Assembly: GCF_000813985.1 (NCBI RefSeq)
Contig: NZ_JWLJ01000001.1
Span: forward strand, 248,001 to 312,000
DNA from: Ruegeria sp. ANG-R
Lineage (GTDB): Bacteria > Pseudomonadota > Alphaproteobacteria > Rhodobacterales > Rhodobacteraceae
Length of the DNA stretch: 64,000 nt
Direction of reading: 5' to 3'
The notes below the pieces were generated by a model. The model was given only the letters and a program-made list of their open reading frames with translations. It made no database searches and was not told the DNA's origin. Below, in pieces: positions 8,783 to 17,905 of this stretch. Within the stretch, counting starts at the first letter, position 1. Each line of letters starts with the position of its first letter. Both the position numbers and the translations under genes were made by a program.

Positions 8783-9968
8783 CGCGCTGACGGATTTTGT
8801 ATTCCGGCTTGTCCCACAATTTGTTGGTGATGATATCGGCCAGAATTTCGGCGGCCTGTTCTACGTCCCCTTCGTCGACATATAGCGGAGTAAAGCCAAA
8901 ACGCATGATGTCGGGGGCGCGAAAATCACCGATCACCCCGCGCGCGATCAGTGCCTGCATGGCAGCGTAGCCTTCGTCGAAATGGAATGAGACCTGGCTG
9001 CCGCGCAGTGCGGCGTTGCGGGGGCTGGCGAGGGTCAGCCCGGGGCAGGTGGCCTCGACGCGAGCGATAAACAGCTCGGTCAGTTCGATGGATTTGGCGC
9101 GCACATCGGTCATGTCAGCCATATCCCAGATATCCATCGCCGCCGACAACGCCGCCATCTGGATGACCGGAGGGGTGCCAACCCGCATCCGCTCGATCCC
9201 CGTGCCGGGGCGATAGTCCAGATCGAAGGCAAACGGAGCTTCATGCCCCAACCAGCCCGAAAGCGCCGGGCGCACGCGGTCCGACAGACGGGGGGCGACA
9301 TATATGAACGCAGGCGCGCCAGGACCACCGTTGAGGTATTTGTAGGTGCAGCCAACGGCAAAGTCGGCGTTACAACCGGACAGGTCGACAGGGATCGCCC
9401 CTGCGGAATGCGCCAGATCCCAGACTGTCACGACACCCTTGGCATGGGCCTGTTCCGTCAAAGCTCTCATGTCATGCATTCGGCCCGACCGGTAGTCGAC
9501 TTCGGTCAACATCAGAACAGCGACCTCTTCGGTGACATGCGCGGCGACGTCCTGGGGATCAACCACACGCAGTTCATAGTCCGGTCCAAGCGACCGCAGC
9601 AGCCCGTCAGCCATGTAGAGGTCCGATGGGAAGTTGCCGTTATCCGACAGAACCACCCTGCGGGTCGGGTTCAATTCCAGCGCCGACGCAACCGCCTGAT
9701 ATACCTTGATTGACAGCGTGTCGCCCACCACAACGCTGCCCGCTTCGGCGCCGATCAGCCGTCCGATCCGATCGCCCAGACCGGTCGGCATACCCATCCA
9801 TCCGGCCTTGTTCCATCCGGTGATCAGCATCTGTCCCCACTCGTCCTGCATCATGTCTTTAACGTGGTTCGCAGCAGATTTCGGCAACGGACCCAGAGAG
9901 TTGCCATCCAGATACAATACGCCTTCAGGCAGGTGAAACATGGACTTGGTGGTGGCAAAATCGGTCAT
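8775..9968 (-). CDS. kynU: kynureninase
   Basis: A pyridoxal-phosphate enzyme cleaving kynurenine to anthranilate and alanine, in tryptophan catabolism. The 397 residues match the family length. Signatures are YLDGNSLGPLPK near residue 20, the substrate/PLP segment LSDNGNFPSDLYM near 107, WDLAHSAGAIPVDL near 190, the PLP lysine in GCTYKYLNGGPGAPAF, and MRFGFTPLYV near the end. The start at 9968 follows AAGAGA. The tail-to-tail overlap with tetR is 8 bases. No kynA or kynB is adjacent, so it stands alone. Upstream is a divergent spacer with palindromes at 9979-9989 and 10043-10071. Confidence 0.95.
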   Translation of the reverse strand: MTDFATTKSMFHLPEGVLYLDGNSLGPLPKSAANHVKDMMQDEWGQMLITGWNKAGWMGMPTGLGDRIGRLIGAEAGSVVVGDTLSIKVYQAVASALELNPTRRVVLSDNGNFPSDLYMADGLLRSLGPDYELRVVDPQDVAAHVTEEVAVLMLTEVDYRSGRMHDMRALTEQAHAKGVVTVWDLAHSAGAIPVDLSGCNADFAVGCTYKYLNGGPGAPAFIYVAPRLSDRVRPALSGWLGHEAPFAFDLDYRPGTGIERMRVGTPPVIQMAALSAAMDIWDMADMTDVRAKSIELTELFIARVEATCPGLTLASPRNAALRGSQVSFHFDEGYAAMQALIARGVIGDFRAPDIMRFGFTPLYVDEGDVEQAAEILADIITNKLWDKPEYKIRQRVT

Positions 9969-10042
9969 GGTTTCTCTTTAACAGTGTTATCGGTTTGATG
10001 GTCGGACTTGGCCTATCTGATCCGGAACAACCTGTCCATTCC

Positions 10043-10071
10043 CGCAGATCTGCACCTTTTGCGGATCTGCG
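10043..10071. promoter_or_regulatory. inverted repeat with GCAGATCTGC palindrome upstream of kynU
   Basis: CGCAGATC at 10043-10050 pairs with GATCTGCG at 10064-10071 across 13 bases, and the left half contains the full palindrome GCAGATCTGC at 10044-10053. It lies in the 218-base divergent gap between kynU and the small methyltransferase. Either an operator or an RNA hairpin in the kynU leader would explain it. An 11-base palindrome TAACAGTGTTA at 9979-9989 sits even closer to the kynU start. Confidence 0.35.
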
Positions 10072-10186
10072 AGTCTCAGCGTTCCCCGATGCGACATCCT
10101 GAACTTTTGCCTTCGAGGTCGGAAAGCGATAACACATCGTTCAGAAACGACATGCGTGGGTGCGTGTCGCCGATTAGGGGACGGCC

Positions 10187-10636
10187 ATGCATCGGATCGA
10201 CCTTCCACCTGTCTGGCTTGTGGGTTTCGCCGCATTGGCCTGGATTCAGGCGCGCGTGCTGCCATTTGGGTTGTCGCTGGAAGGCGCGGTGTCCGATCTG
10301 CTCAGCGGCATATTGATCGGTGGTGGCGTCATCCTAGCGATCATGGCGGTTGTCGAATTCCGTCGTCACCGTACGACCGTGATCCCACATCAAACACCCT
10401 CGGCCATGGTACAGTCGGGCATCTATAAACGCAGCCGGAATCCGATTTACCTGGGCGATGTGCTGATCCTGGCCGGACTGATCCTGCGCTTTGACGCGGT
10501 GCTGTCCCTGGTGCTGATCCCGATTTTCGTCTGGGTCCTGGAACGCCGCTTTATCATACCCGAAGAAGACCGCCTGCGCCGCACTTTCCGCGCCGATTTC
10601 GCCCGGTATGAACGCAAAACCCGGCGCTGGATCTGA
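10187..10636 (+). CDS. isoprenylcysteine methyltransferase-like membrane methyltransferase
   Basis: A 149-residue integral membrane protein of the ICMT/PEMT superfamily. Four hydrophobic segments can be read (about residues 8-25, 36-55, 84-100 and 103-119). The family hallmarks are SGIYKRSRNPIYLGDVLI near residue 77 (SAM-binding region) and the C-terminal EEDRLRRTFRADFARYERK. Bacterial members methylate small thiols or lipids, and the substrate cannot be told here. The start at 10187 has AGGGGA at good spacing. It precedes pntA by 132 bases and is probably its own transcription unit. Confidence 0.85.
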   Translation: MHRIDLPPVWLVGFAALAWIQARVLPFGLSLEGAVSDLLSGILIGGGVILAIMAVVEFRRHRTTVIPHQTPSAMVQSGIYKRSRNPIYLGDVLILAGLILRFDAVLSLVLIPIFVWVLERRFIIPEEDRLRRTFRADFARYERKTRRWI

Positions 10637-10768
10637 GGGTGTGGTCATCATGACACAGCGCCTCAATTGCTGCGCTTGCGAAACAATCTTGCGCAGGATA
10701 CATGTCTGCTTGTCATTCTATGCTGAACACCCACCTGGACTGAATCGAAAATTAGGGGGAACCGACTG

Positions 10769-12340
10769 GTGAAAATTGGGACGCCGAAGGAAACGTACAA
10801 GGGCGAGAACCGGGTCGCGATGACCCCGGACTCGGCTTTGCAGTTGCAGAAACTGGGCTATGAGTGCCTGATCGAAAAGGGCGCGGGCGCGGCAGCGGGG
10901 TTCTCGGACGCCGCGTATGAAGCCGCAGGCGTTGAGGTCATGAAGACCGCTGCCTCGCTTTGGAAGGCGGCGGATATCATTGCCAAGGTGCGTCAACCGG
11001 ATGCCACCGAGCTGAAGCGGCTGACCAAGGACAAAACACTGATTTCCTTCTTCAATCCTGCGGGGAATGAAGAGGGCATGGGGGCGGCTAAATCCAAGGG
11101 CGCGACCGTGATCGCGATGGAGATGGTCCCGCGTATTTCACGGGCGCAGAAGATGGACGCGCTGTCTTCGATGGCCAATATCGCGGGCTACCGCGCTGTG
11201 ATCGAGGCGGGTAACAACTTTGGCCGTTTCTTCACCGGTCAGGTGACGGCGGCCGGTAAGGTGCCGCCTGCCAAGGTGCTGATCGTTGGTGCCGGTGTCG
11301 CCGGACTGGCCGCGATCGGGACGTCGACTTCGCTGGGCGCGATCACTTATGCCTTCGACGTACGCCCCGAGGTGGCCGAGCAGGTCGAATCCATGGGGGC
11401 CGAGTTCGTCTATCTGGATTTCAAGGAAGAACAGCAGGATGGTGCGGCGACCGGCGGCTATGCCAGCGTTCAGTCCGAGGAATTCCGCGAGGCGCAGCTT
11501 GCCAAGTTCCGTGAACTGGCGCCCGAGATGGACATCGTCATCACCACGGCCCTGATCCCCAACCGGGAAGCGCCTGAGCTTTGGACCAAAGATATGGTCG
11601 AAAGCATGAAGCCGGGTTCGGTGATCGTTGACCTTGCTGCGGAGAAGGGCGGCAATTGCAAACTGACCGTACCGGATGAGAAGATCGTGACCGACAATGG
11701 CGTGACCATCATCGGCTATACTGACTTCCCCAGCCGGATGGCAGCGCAGTCTTCGTCGCTTTACGCCACCAATATCCGTCACATGATGACCGACCTGACG
11801 CCCGAGAAGGACGGCAAGGTCATTCACGACATGGAAGATGACGTGATCCGTGGCGCAACCGTAACCCACGAGGGTGAGATCACCTTCCCGCCACCACCGC
11901 CCAAGGTACAGGCGATTGCAGCGCAAAAGAAACCGGAAGTCAAAGAACTGACCCCGGAAGAGAAAAAGGCGCAGGAAATCGCGGCGTTCAAGGCACAGAC
12001 CAAGCAGCAATTCACCTTGCTGGGTGTCGGCGGTGCATTGATGTTGTTGGTGGGGCTGATCGCTCCGGCCAGCTTCATGCAGCACTTCATCGTTTTCGTG
12101 CTGGCGATCTTTGTGGGCTTCCAGGTGATCTGGAACGTCTCGCACAGCTTGCACACGCCGCTGATGGCGATCACCAACGCGATCTCGTCGATCATTATCG
12201 TTGGGGCCCTGATGCAGATCGGGTCGGGGTCGTTCCTCGTCATACTGTTGGCGGCTTTGTCCGTCTTCATGGCCGGGATCAACATCTTCGGCGGCTTCCT
12301 CGTAACCCGGCGCATGCTAGCCATGTTCCAGAAATCTTAA
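10769..12340 (+). CDS. pntA: proton-translocating NAD(P) transhydrogenase subunit alpha
   Basis: Couples hydride transfer from NADH to NADP+ to proton entry at the inner membrane. The 523 residues contain the NAD-binding dI domain: MKIGTPKET and [10 protein letters not shown] at the N-terminus, a Rossmann [11 protein letters not shown] near 172, and the mobile loop [13 protein letters not shown] near 315. A linker rich in Pro/Lys/Glu is followed by about four membrane helices from residue 412. Start is GTG at 10769, with AGGGGGA eight bases upstream. It is a full-length alpha subunit, not split into PntAA/PntAB as in Rhodospirillum. pntB follows after 13 bases. Confidence 0.97.
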   Translation: MKIGTPKETYKGENRVAMTPDSALQLQKLGYECLIEKGAGAAAGFSDAAYEAAGVEVMKTAASLWKAADIIAKVRQPDATELKRLTKDKTLISFFNPAGNEEGMGAAKSKGATVIAMEMVPRISRAQKMDALSSMANIAGYRAVIEAGNNFGRFFTGQVTAAGKVPPAKVLIVGAGVAGLAAIGTSTSLGAITYAFDVRPEVAEQVESMGAEFVYLDFKEEQQDGAATGGYASVQSEEFREAQLAKFRELAPEMDIVITTALIPNREAPELWTKDMVESMKPGSVIVDLAAEKGGNCKLTVPDEKIVTDNGVTIIGYTDFPSRMAAQSSSLYATNIRHMMTDLTPEKDGKVIHDMEDDVIRGATVTHEGEITFPPPPPKVQAIAAQKKPEVKELTPEEKKAQEIAAFKAQTKQQFTLLGVGGALMLLVGLIAPASFMQHFIVFVLAIFVGFQVIWNVSHSLHTPLMAITNAISSIIIVGALMQIGSGSFLVILLAALSVFMAGINIFGGFLVTRRMLAMFQKS

Positions 12341-12353
12341 GGAGGCCGGGCAC

Positions 12354-13808
12354 ATGGAATTTGGCTTCACCACTGCCGCCTATGTCGTTGCGGCTGTTCT
12401 GTTCATCCTTTCACTCGGCGGACTGTCGAACCAGGAAAGCGCCAAGCGCGCGGTCTGGTATGGCATCGTCGGTATGGCGCTGGCGGTTTTTGCGACGCTG
12501 GTTGGTCCCGGCTCGGGCCTGTGGCTGCTGTCACTTCTGCTGATCGCGGGCGGTGGTCTGATCGGTCAATATGTGGCGCAGCGCGTACAGATGACCGAGA
12601 TGCCGCAGCTGGTGGCCGCGATGCACTCGCTGGTTGGTCTGGCGGCTGTGTTCGTCGGGTTCAACGCGCATTTCGAGATCGGGAATGTTGCCGAAGTCTA
12701 CGCGATTGCGGATGCCGCGAAAGAAATCGAACTCGATGGGTTGGGCGCTTTCGCCAAGCTGATCGCGAAAAAGACTCCGGCGGAGCTGGCGATTCTGCAT
12801 GTTGAGCTGTTCCTCGGTATCTTCATCGGTGCGATCACCTTTACCGGATCGGTCGTCGCCTATGGCAAGTTGGCCGGTAAGGTGACTTCGGCGGCAACCA
12901 AGCTTCCGGGTGGTCACGCGCTGAACGCGGGTGCTGCGGCTTTGTCGCTTATCTGCCTGATCTGGTACACCAGTTCGGGTAGTTTCTTCCCGCTGCTCCT
13001 GATGACGCTGGCCGCGTTGTTCATCGGTTATCACCTGATCATGGGCATCGGTGGCGCCGATATGCCGGTGGTTGTGTCGATGCTGAACTCGTATTCAGGC
13101 TGGGCCGCAGCGGCGATCGGCTTCTCGCTGGGCAACGACCTGCTGATCGTGGTCGGAGCGCTGGTGGGCTCGTCCGGTGCGATCCTGTCCTACATCATGT
13201 GCAAGGCGATGAACCGTCACTTTGTCAGCGTGATCCTGGGCGGCTTTGGTGGCACATCAGGCCCCCAGATGGAGGTCGAGGGCGAGCAGGTGGCCATTGA
13301 GGCCGACGGTGTGGCCGCGGCTCTGAATGATGCCGACAGCGTGATCATCATCCCCGGTTACGGTATGGCGGTGGCGCAGGCGCAGCAGTCGGTCAGCGAA
13401 CTGGTGCGTAAGCTGCGGGCCAGGGGCAAGAATGTGCGCTTTGCGATCCACCCGGTCGCGGGGCGTCTGCCCGGTCACATGAACGTGCTGCTGGCCGAAG
13501 CGAAGGTGCCGTATGACATCGTGATGGAAATGGACGAGATCAACGATGATTTCCCGGACACGGATGTGGCTATCGTCATCGGCTCGAACGACATCGTGAA
13601 CCCTGCGGCGCAGGAGGACCCCAACAGCCCCATCGCCGGGATGCCGGTTCTGGAATGCTGGAAGGCCAAGCAGGTGTTTGTATCCAAGCGCGGTCAGGGC
13701 ACCGGCTATTCGGGCATCGAAAACCCGCTGTTCTTCAAGGAGAACACCCGTATGTTCTATGGCGACGCCAAGGCATCGCTGGACAAACTGTTGCCGATGA
13801 TCGACTGA
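12354..13808 (+). CDS. pntB: proton-translocating NAD(P) transhydrogenase subunit beta
   Basis: The membrane (dII) and NADP-binding (dIII) subunit, 484 residues. The first half has eight or nine hydrophobic helices; dIII begins near residue 305. In dIII, the nucleotide fold [14 protein letters not shown] (about residues 325-338), the NADP-binding [19 protein letters not shown], and [17 protein letters not shown] near the C-terminus are typical. AAGGAGG precedes the start by 10 bases. It shares an operon with pntA and is followed by a strong intrinsic terminator, so the pair forms a closed unit making NADPH. Confidence 0.97.
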   Translation: MEFGFTTAAYVVAAVLFILSLGGLSNQESAKRAVWYGIVGMALAVFATLVGPGSGLWLLSLLLIAGGGLIGQYVAQRVQMTEMPQLVAAMHSLVGLAAVFVGFNAHFEIGNVAEVYAIADAAKEIELDGLGAFAKLIAKKTPAELAILHVELFLGIFIGAITFTGSVVAYGKLAGKVTSAATKLPGGHALNAGAAALSLICLIWYTSSGSFFPLLLMTLAALFIGYHLIMGIGGADMPVVVSMLNSYSGWAAAAIGFSLGNDLLIVVGALVGSSGAILSYIMCKAMNRHFVSVILGGFGGTSGPQMEVEGEQVAIEADGVAAALNDADSVIIIPGYGMAVAQAQQSVSELVRKLRARGKNVRFAIHPVAGRLPGHMNVLLAEAKVPYDIVMEMDEINDDFPDTDVAIVIGSNDIVNPAAQEDPNSPIAGMPVLECWKAKQVFVSKRGQGTGYSGIENPLFFKENTRMFYGDAKASLDKLLPMID

Positions 13809-13830
13809 TCGACCGTTTCAACGAAATTGC

Positions 13831-13864
13831 AAAGGGCGCCTGCGGGCGCCCTTTTCTTTTTTTG
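13831..13864 (+). terminator. rho-independent terminator after pntB
   Basis: A perfect 10-base-pair stem (AAAGGGCGCC at 13831-13840, GGCGCCCTTT at 13845-13854) with a TGCG tetraloop is followed by a T-rich tail. It starts 22 bases after the pntB stop. Confidence 0.93.
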
Positions 13865-13868
13865 TTTG

Positions 13869-13915
13869 CAGGAGGCGTTGCCTCCTGACCTCCAGGATAT
13901 TTGGGCCAGATGAAG
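13869..13915 (+). repeat. intergenic element copy 2: GC hairpin plus GGATATTT core
   Basis: Hairpin CAGGAGGC (13869-13876) / GCCTCCTG (13880-13887) with a GTT loop is followed, after ACCTCCA, by the core GGATATTT-GGGCCAGATGAAG (13895-13915). The hairpin sequence differs from copy 1 while the core is kept. It lies between the pntB terminator and the VOC gene. Confidence 0.7.
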
Positions 13916-13966
13916 CGGGCGAATGTGGTACAATAGCTTCAAAGAAAGTTAAGCAGGAGCCGGGCT

Positions 13967-14323
13967 ATGGAGAAGGTAAACGGCATAGGCGGCGTGTTTT
14001 TCCGTGCCAAAGATCCCAAAGCGCTGAGCGATTGGTATGAGACGCATCTGGGCGTGAAACATTATGACCCTGTGCCCTGGAAGCAGCGCGAAGGGGCTAC
14101 GGTTTTCGCGCCTTTTGCACAGGACACGGATTACTTTGGCAGGGCTGATCAGCAATGGATGATCAATTTTCGGGTCGATGACCTTGGTGCCATGATCGCG
14201 CAGTTGGAAAACGCCGGAATAACGGTCGAAACCCGGCCCGAATGGGACAGCGCGGTGGGGAAATTCGCGCGTATCCACGATCCCGAAGGGAACCCGGTCG
14301 AGCTCTGGGAGCCAAATCAATAG
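13967..14323 (+). CDS. VOC-family (glyoxalase/dioxygenase fold) protein
   Basis: A 118-residue vicinal-oxygen-chelate protein. It opens with GIGGVFFRAKDPKALSDWYE, the typical first beta-alpha unit, and ends with ARIHDPEGNPVELWEPN, the metal-ligand Glu strand of the second unit. A candidate N-terminal metal His is not obvious, since the first unit has Phe at the usual place. The enzyme class (glyoxalase, dioxygenase, resistance protein) therefore cannot be set. GGAG eight bases upstream supports the start. A TACAAT sequence at 13929-13934 could be its -10 element. It appears to be a single-gene unit. Confidence 0.85.
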   Translation: MEKVNGIGGVFFRAKDPKALSDWYETHLGVKHYDPVPWKQREGATVFAPFAQDTDYFGRADQQWMINFRVDDLGAMIAQLENAGITVETRPEWDSAVGKFARIHDPEGNPVELWEPNQ

Positions 14324-14377
14324 GATAGCGGATTGTATACTGTTGTATTCTCTTAACTATCTGAAATAAAATGATAA

Positions 14378-14405
14378 TTGATGTATTTCCCAAGCGGCGT
14401 ATAGT
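14378..14405 (+). promoter_or_regulatory. sigma70-type promoter for the DUF3422 gene
   Basis: TTGATG (14378-14383) and TATAGT (14400-14405) are separated by 16 bases in an AT-rich gap, placing the transcript start roughly 18 bases before the ATG at 14430. Confidence 0.5.
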
Positions 14406-14429
14406 GCCGGGAGCCTTGGGGAAAGAGTC

Positions 14430-15707
14430 ATGACACCAATCGATGATCATCCGCTGCGCTATGCGCTGGCGAACGAATTGCACGCGCGGCCCTTCCCGGT
14501 CGCGGCGGCACCCTGTACCGTGGTCTTTCTGGCGATCAAGAAGACCGAGGCTGCGGCAGCACGGGATCGAGATCTGGATATGGCTCATCTGATCGATCTG
14601 TTGAACCGGCACGGTGCACTGCATCCGCAACCTGGTGCGACGCATTATGCGGGGCAGATCGGGCGGTACTGGCTGAAATGGGAACAGCACACCGAGTTTG
14701 TGACCTATACGGCCATCGCGCAGAATGTCAGCGACCGAGCCTTTAACCCGGCGGATTTCGAGGTCTTCCCACCCGACTGGCTGATGGCCAGCCCGGGGCA
14801 GCGGATCACTTCGATTATGATGCGTGCGGTTCAACGTATTGAGGATGCCCGGGTCACGCAGGCCCTGTCGGACTGGTTCGAGCCCGAGAGCCTCGCTGTC
14901 GCCCGTGTTCTGGATGACTCGGCCATATGCGCCAGCGATTTCCGCATCGATCCGGCCGGACACATGCGATTTGCACTGTTTGTGTCTGAAGGTGTCGGGC
15001 GACGCAGAACCGGGCGGGTTATCCAGCGCCTCTGCGAGATTGAAACCTATAAGGCGATGTCCATGCTTGGCTTTGCCCGCGTCAAAGATCTGATGCCACG
15101 CATCGGTGAGCTCGATCAGAAATTATCCGATCTGATGGTCGAAATGACGGACGATTCCGCAGCGCCTGATGATCTGTTGCCGCGCCTGTTGTCGATATCG
15201 ACCGAGCTGGAGACCCTTTCCGCGCGCAGTTCGTTCCGATTCGGGGCGACCGGGGCCTACGAGGCGATCGTGAACCAGAGGATAGCGGTATTGCGCGAGG
15301 AACGGTTTCAGGGCCGTCAGAGCTTTGCCGATTTCATGATGCGCCGCTATGACCCGGCGATCCGCACGGTGAAATCCACCGAGCGCCGCCTGCAGGCCCT
15401 GTCTGACCGGGCCATTCGGGCAGGTGAGTTGCTGCGGACCCGCGTGGACGTTGAACGCAGCGCGCAGAACCAGGCATTGCTGGAGAGCATGGACCGTCGT
15501 GCCGATCTTGCGTTGCGGCTGCAGCACACGGTCGAGGGGCTCTCGGTGGTGGCGATCAGCTACTACGCGGTCTCGCTTGTCAGTTATCTGCTGTATCCGC
15601 TGACCGGTCTCGGGATCAGCAAGGGCGTGCTGACTGCAGCGGTGACGATGCCGGTCGTGCTGGGGGTATGGTTCGCCATTCACCAAATCCGCAGGCGGTT
15701 GGAATAG
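14430..15707 (+). CDS. DUF3422 family membrane-anchored protein
   Basis: A 425-residue protein matching the DUF3422 pattern: the N-terminus HPLRYALANELHARPF and a C-terminal pair of hydrophobic segments (about residues 367-388 and 393-413) ending in HQIRRRLE. The centre is hydrophilic and helical, with a likely coiled-coil region around residues 250-350 (RTVKSTERRLQALSDRAIRAG). The predicted arrangement is a large cytoplasmic domain anchored by two C-terminal helices. The function is unknown. Its own promoter candidate lies just upstream and an MFS gene follows after 71 bases. Confidence 0.85.
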   Translation: MTPIDDHPLRYALANELHARPFPVAAAPCTVVFLAIKKTEAAAARDRDLDMAHLIDLLNRHGALHPQPGATHYAGQIGRYWLKWEQHTEFVTYTAIAQNVSDRAFNPADFEVFPPDWLMASPGQRITSIMMRAVQRIEDARVTQALSDWFEPESLAVARVLDDSAICASDFRIDPAGHMRFALFVSEGVGRRRTGRVIQRLCEIETYKAMSMLGFARVKDLMPRIGELDQKLSDLMVEMTDDSAAPDDLLPRLLSISTELETLSARSSFRFGATGAYEAIVNQRIAVLREERFQGRQSFADFMMRRYDPAIRTVKSTERRLQALSDRAIRAGELLRTRVDVERSAQNQALLESMDRRADLALRLQHTVEGLSVVAISYYAVSLVSYLLYPLTGLGISKGVLTAAVTMPVVLGVWFAIHQIRRRLE

Positions 15708-15778
15708 GCTGTATTTGCCAAATGCCAAGGGACCTGTAGAACGGATGTGATTTGGCAGGTTTCTCTTGAGGGTATTCC

Positions 15779-16915
15779 GTGATTGGTATTGTAACCGCCT
15801 GGCGCGCGGTCGCCGCCATGTTCATCCTGAATGGTGCATTGTTCGGCATTTGGGCTTCGCGTATCCCGGCGGTGCGCGACCGGCTGGAGCTGAGCCATGA
15901 GGCGCTGGGTTATGGTCTGCTGTTCATGGCCGCAGGTGCCGTGTGTTCCTTTCCCATCACCGGGAAACTGACGGATCGGTTCGGAGCCGTGACTATCACG
16001 CGGGTTATTGCGGTCCTCTACACCGCCTCGCTGATCCTGCTTGCGTTTGCCGACGGGTTCTGGGCGCTGGCGGTGTTTTTGTTTGTCTTTGGCGCCTTTC
16101 ACGGTTCGATGGACGTCGCGATGAACGCCTGGGCGGCTGAGGTCGAACAAGCCTATGAAAAGCCGGTCATGTCTTCGTTCCACGCGATGTGGAGTCTTGG
16201 CGCCGGGCTGGGTGCGCTCAGTGGTTATGCAGCGGTTCAGATGGGGCTGACCGTGATGCAGCATTTTCTGTTGGCGGGGGGGATCGTGGTTGGGCTGGCC
16301 CTGTCCCTGTCCTGGGTGCGGTGGACGTCCCGGCAATCAGACGCCGCGAAAAGTTCGGTCTTTGCCTTGCCCTCCGGCGCTTTGATACTTGTCGGTTTCA
16401 CCGCGCTGTGCGGCGCTTTGGGCGAAGGCGCCGTTGCGGATTGGAGCGCGATATTCCTGCGCGACGTCACCGGCGCGATTGAAAGCGTCGCTGCGCTTGG
16501 CTATGCGATCTTCTCGGTAACGATGGTGCTGTTCCGGTTGGCGGGTGGCTTTGTGATCTCCCGTTTCGGGCCTGTGGCGACGGCGCGTTTCGGCGGGATT
16601 TGCGCCGCAGCGGGTGTTTTTGCCGTGGTGTCGGCGGGTGAGTCAGGGCTGGCTCTGGCCGGGTTTGCTCTGATGGGGATCGGCTATGCCGTGATCATGC
16701 CTTTGGCGTTCAGCCGTGCTGCAAATGATCCGCATGTCCCGCCGGGGCAGGCGATCGCCAGTGTTGCGACTTTGGGGTACGGAGGGCTGCTGATCGGGCC
16801 GCCCCTGATCGGGTTTCTGGCCGAGTTGATCACCTTGAGACTGGCCTTTGCGGTACTGCTGCCGCTGGCTGTCCTGATCATCCTGTTGGCCGGCGCGCTG
16901 AGGCGCGCCGACTAA
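15779..16915 (+). CDS. MFS transporter
   Basis: A 378-residue major facilitator with about twelve hydrophobic segments. The family loop between helices 2 and 3 reads GKLTDRFGAVTITRV, and the first helix ends with FGIWASRIPAVRDRLELS, a pattern of the YbjJ-like branch. The substrate cannot be inferred: YbjJ-like members are mostly uncharacterised, with sugar or drug export proposed. Start is GTG at 15779, after TTGAGGG. It converges with the oppC-type gene, separated by only 6 bases, with no visible intrinsic terminator. Confidence 0.88.
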   Translation: MIGIVTAWRAVAAMFILNGALFGIWASRIPAVRDRLELSHEALGYGLLFMAAGAVCSFPITGKLTDRFGAVTITRVIAVLYTASLILLAFADGFWALAVFLFVFGAFHGSMDVAMNAWAAEVEQAYEKPVMSSFHAMWSLGAGLGALSGYAAVQMGLTVMQHFLLAGGIVVGLALSLSWVRWTSRQSDAAKSSVFALPSGALILVGFTALCGALGEGAVADWSAIFLRDVTGAIESVAALGYAIFSVTMVLFRLAGGFVISRFGPVATARFGGICAAAGVFAVVSAGESGLALAGFALMGIGYAVIMPLAFSRAANDPHVPPGQAIASVATLGYGGLLIGPPLIGFLAELITLRLAFAVLLPLAVLIILLAGALRRAD

Positions 16916-16921
16916 AATATC

Positions 16922-17905
16922 TTACCGCCCACGGATGCGGGGGTCGAGCGCGTCGCGTAAGCCATCGCCCAGATAGTTGACGCTCAGCACGGTCAGTGAA
17001 ATCGCCAGACCAGGCCAGAACACGCGTTCGGGGTATTGCTGCAGATAGTCGACACCATCGAACAGCAGCCGACCCCATGTCGGGAAGTCCGGCGGAAAGC
17101 CCAACCCGAGGAAGGACAACGCGCTTTCCGTGATGATTGCTGTCGCGATCCCCAGCGTTGCAGATACCATGATAGGAGACAGCACATTCGGCAGGATATG
17201 CCGCGTGATGATCTGCGTGTTGCTGGTGCCGATAGACCGGGCTGCCAGTACGAATTCGCGCTCCTTGATGGCCAGCACATCACCACGCACGATCCGTGCC
17301 GTCGGCATCCACGAGGTAATGCCGATGGCGCAGACGATGAGGATGAAGATTCCGCGCTCCAGCCCGAAAGCGGCCGAGAGCGGTTCGCGGAACAGCAGCA
17401 TCATGACCAGCAGCAGCGGCAGCAGAGGAAGCGCCAGAAACAGATCGGTCAGGCGCATCAGTGGACCGTCAAGGCGTTTGAAGAACCCGGCAACCACGCC
17501 GATCAATGACCCGAGGAACAGCGCCAGCAGCATTGCGGTGATACCCACCGAAACTGAGGTCTGTCCCCCCGACATCATGCGCGCCAGAATATCGCGGCCC
17601 AACTGGTCGGTCCCAAAGGGATGCGCCCAACTGGGGCCCTGATTGCGTGCGCGGATGTCGATCTGCGTAGGGTCGATGCTCCAGAGGTAAGGCCCCAGAT
17701 AAACGCCAGCGACGATGAAGATGAACAACACTGCCCCGATCATCGCACCTTTGTGAGTCTTGAACTGATCCCACACATCCCGCCACTGGCTACTTGGTGG
17801 GGTGGTGAACTCTTCCATGACACCCGCCGCCCCGGGCAAGACGGTTGATACGGGAACGATCCCTTCATCCGGAACAAGTGAGTCAGTGCGATCATGATCA
17901 GTCAT
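16922..17905 (-). CDS. oligopeptide ABC transporter permease (DppC/OppC type)
   Basis: Second inner-membrane permease of a peptide importer, 327 residues. It has an N-terminal cytoplasmic segment, six hydrophobic helices and the OppC_N start pattern (DQFKTHKGAMIGAVLF). The EAA-like ATPase-contact loop reads REFVLAARSIGTSNTQIITR near residue 205. I prefer the ATG at 17905, giving an ATGACTGA overlap with the upstream permease stop. An earlier in-frame ATG at 17941 would overlap by 44 bases. The gene is third in the binding protein-permease-permease operon. Confidence 0.93.
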   Translation of the reverse strand: MTDHDRTDSLVPDEGIVPVSTVLPGAAGVMEEFTTPPSSQWRDVWDQFKTHKGAMIGAVLFIFIVAGVYLGPYLWSIDPTQIDIRARNQGPSWAHPFGTDQLGRDILARMMSGGQTSVSVGITAMLLALFLGSLIGVVAGFFKRLDGPLMRLTDLFLALPLLPLLLVMMLLFREPLSAAFGLERGIFILIVCAIGITSWMPTARIVRGDVLAIKEREFVLAARSIGTSNTQIITRHILPNVLSPIMVSATLGIATAIITESALSFLGLGFPPDFPTWGRLLFDGVDYLQQYPERVFWPGLAISLTVLSVNYLGDGLRDALDPRIRGR

